A program made the position numbers and the translations under genes. From the NCBI GenBank assembly GCA_946699065.1, contig CAMPDV010000460.1, forward strand, positions 62,001-126,000: DNA of 64,000 nucleotides, read 5' to 3'. A model generated the notes under the pieces. The model was not told where the DNA came from. It searched no databases and saw only the letters and a list, made by a program, of their open reading frames with translations. The DNA is from Loxodes magnus. Its lineage: Eukaryota > Ciliophora > Karyorelictea > Loxodida > Loxodidae. Every line of letters starts with the position of its first letter. Positions within the stretch are counted from its first letter, which is position 1. Shown piece after piece: positions 62,782-64,000 of this stretch.

Positions 62782-64000
62782 ATGCTTTAATCATATACTA
62801 GCTAAGAAACCTTTCACACACTCAAACTTTAATTAATAGAGCTACTTACTTAAGAATTCGATCAGAAGAAATATACCCTTAGTGATAGAATATCAGACGT
62901 GTAATTTAAATAGCTGTTTTCATGTAAAAATACCAGACTATATGACCTATTTCTGAAATATAAGGACTAAACCTCACATGATATACAAATTGAATTTTTC
63001 ATTAATAAACTTTCAGAGTTCTTGTGTGAATTGAATGATCAAATGAATTCTTAGAAAGAGAAACTTAATTAGTGCTGTGATCTTAATGTTGAAGCGATAA
63101 ATGTGCTTGCTAATATTTAGGATTAGAAGTAATAGGAGGAGAGTGTTATTAAGGCTCTGCAATCTATTTTTAAGAGGGAATAAAATGAGTAAATACTGTT
63201 TAGCTTCCAGATGTTTATCAAACTGATAAACACTGAGAATATTAAACTGGACTCTAATTATTTGCTCCAGATAGGATTAGATGGTTAGTAAGTCTTCTGA
63301 CTTTCAGTCAAAAAAAAAGTAGAAAGTAATTGATCAGAACTATAAACTTAAGACTCTTTTGAGACTAAAGGATCAAAATACAAATTTCTAGTTAACAATA
63401 ACAATAGGTAGTTATAGATTAAAATATTGAGATATGCTACAACAAGCCAAGATTTCGAAGATTTTGCAGTAGGTGTCTAGAGCCTGGATATTATAATGGA
63501 TTCTTTTTCTATTCATGACTTTGTCAATGACAAGACTATTTACAAACCTTTTCAGTAAAATTTACCTTTAGGTTTTAATTGAAAGATACTAATAGTGAAG
63601 AATCGAAGGGTTTCCTTACACTTAGTATTAAAATAAAGTTAGAACCTTAATCTCAAACTCAAATGCTACTGAAGAAAATAAAGGAGACAACTAATTAAAT
63701 AAAGACATGATAGTCCCAATATAAGCAATCAGAACATTATATTAAAAGATTGATATATCCATTTAAGTCCATAAAGACTAGTCTTTTTTTTGAGGATATT
63801 GGGAAAGAAGAAGCTATGAATAACTCTTATATGTATCTAAACAAACCTGGAGATAAGATCAGAAACTGTATTAACCAAGAAAATTGAAATTCTTCTGAAA
63901 TGTAAGATTAAGGCCCATGCCTAAGCTCTGTTTCTTGTACAGGCTATAAAGTATGCAAAGTAAGATGCTAGATATTCTGAAGTGTTTTACACTAAACAGT
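62782..64000 (+). CDS. Unknown protein, possible C2-like domain (partial)
   Basis: Starts at ATG 62782 (MLQSYTSQETFHTLKLQLIE) and runs off the window. Two introns repair the frame: 63555-63571 (17 nt, GTAAAATTTACCTTTAG) and 63833-63857 (25 nt, less certain acceptor AAG). The N-terminal ~180 residues are helical with a coiled segment (ANIQDQKQQEESVIKAL). Residues ~170-290 look like an eight-strand sandwich: YLLQIGLDGQQVFWLSVKKK, RQLQIKILRYAT, VGVQSLDIIMDSF, KTIYKPFQFQLKD and GFLTLSIKIKL, a C2-like order. A helical region follows (EILLKCKIKAHAQALFLVQA). If it is a C2 domain it may bind membranes or partners; Asp ligands are not obvious. TGA reads as Trp at several sites. Confidence 0.7.

Noticed and set aside
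1..64000. Mobile elements, CRISPR arrays, rRNA genes, bacterial-type operons
   Set aside because: No transposase, reverse transcriptase, terminal repeats, direct-repeat arrays or rRNA segments were seen on reading both strands.
1..64000. Scrambled germline gene segments of the spirotrich type
   Set aside because: Genes read collinearly with only tiny GT-AG introns; no pointer-flanked or inverted segments were found.

Overview
This window reads as ciliate nuclear DNA that does not use the standard genetic code. With standard stops the longest open frame is about 100 codons. If TAA and TAG are read as glutamine and most in-frame TGA as tryptophan, long proteins with recognisable domains appear. 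The clearest proof is a HID1 homologue at 5598-7637, where in-frame TGA falls exactly on conserved tryptophans and in-frame TAA/TAG read as Gln. Almost every confidently bounded gene ends at TGA. This is the code described for karyorelict ciliates such as Loxodes (UAR = Gln, UGA = Trp or stop by context). Condylostoma shares the sense assignments but also stops at UAA/UAG, which is not clearly seen here. Introns are tiny, mostly 16-17 nt with some of 22-28 nt, and typically GTAA/GTAT...AG. The assignment to a karyorelict is my inference.

Layout. 118-8725: DUF547 protein (+), PHR-like domain protein (-), HID1 (+), zinc-ribbon/RING-H2 ubiquitin ligase (-). 8726-13336: AT-rich DNA with small uncertain ORFs and one unknown minus-strand gene. 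13907-22912: one 9-kb intronless frame for a ~3000-residue coiled-coil protein (-). 23390-29780: secreted Cys-rich protein with a C-terminal membrane segment, an acylated disordered protein and a HAD-fold protein with an altered catalytic motif (all -). 31782-33530: sugar transporter of the major facilitator superfamily (-) with six introns. 34401-36083: small secreted acidic protein (+), an odd tRNA (-), a doubtful ORF. 36426-38588: type II membrane protein joining a LamG-like fold to a GT13-like glycosyltransferase (+). 39748-44521: two unknown basic proteins. 45806-48320: PH-domain protein (-). 48820-52537: STAND/NB-ARC-like P-loop NTPase (+). 56403-60732: large receptor with two tandem periplasmic-binding-like domains and about nine membrane helices (-). 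62782-end: partial gene with a possible C2 fold (+).

Genes lie on both strands, separated by 0.3 to 4 kb of AT-rich DNA in which I saw no transposase, reverse transcriptase, CRISPR array or rRNA. There are no operons. Several products suit cell-surface and secretory work: HID1 in Golgi/dense-core trafficking, the glycosyltransferase in the Golgi lumen, the transporter and receptor at the membrane, and four N-terminal MG.. proteins that may be myristoylated. The most unusual items are the STAND NTPase, the double-ligand-domain receptor and the LamG-GT13 fusion.

Caution: with only TGA as a stop in AT-rich DNA, long chance ORFs are common and can look plausible. I relied on homology, base composition and frame repair by short introns; ORFs lacking these have low confidence. 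Coordinates were counted by hand.
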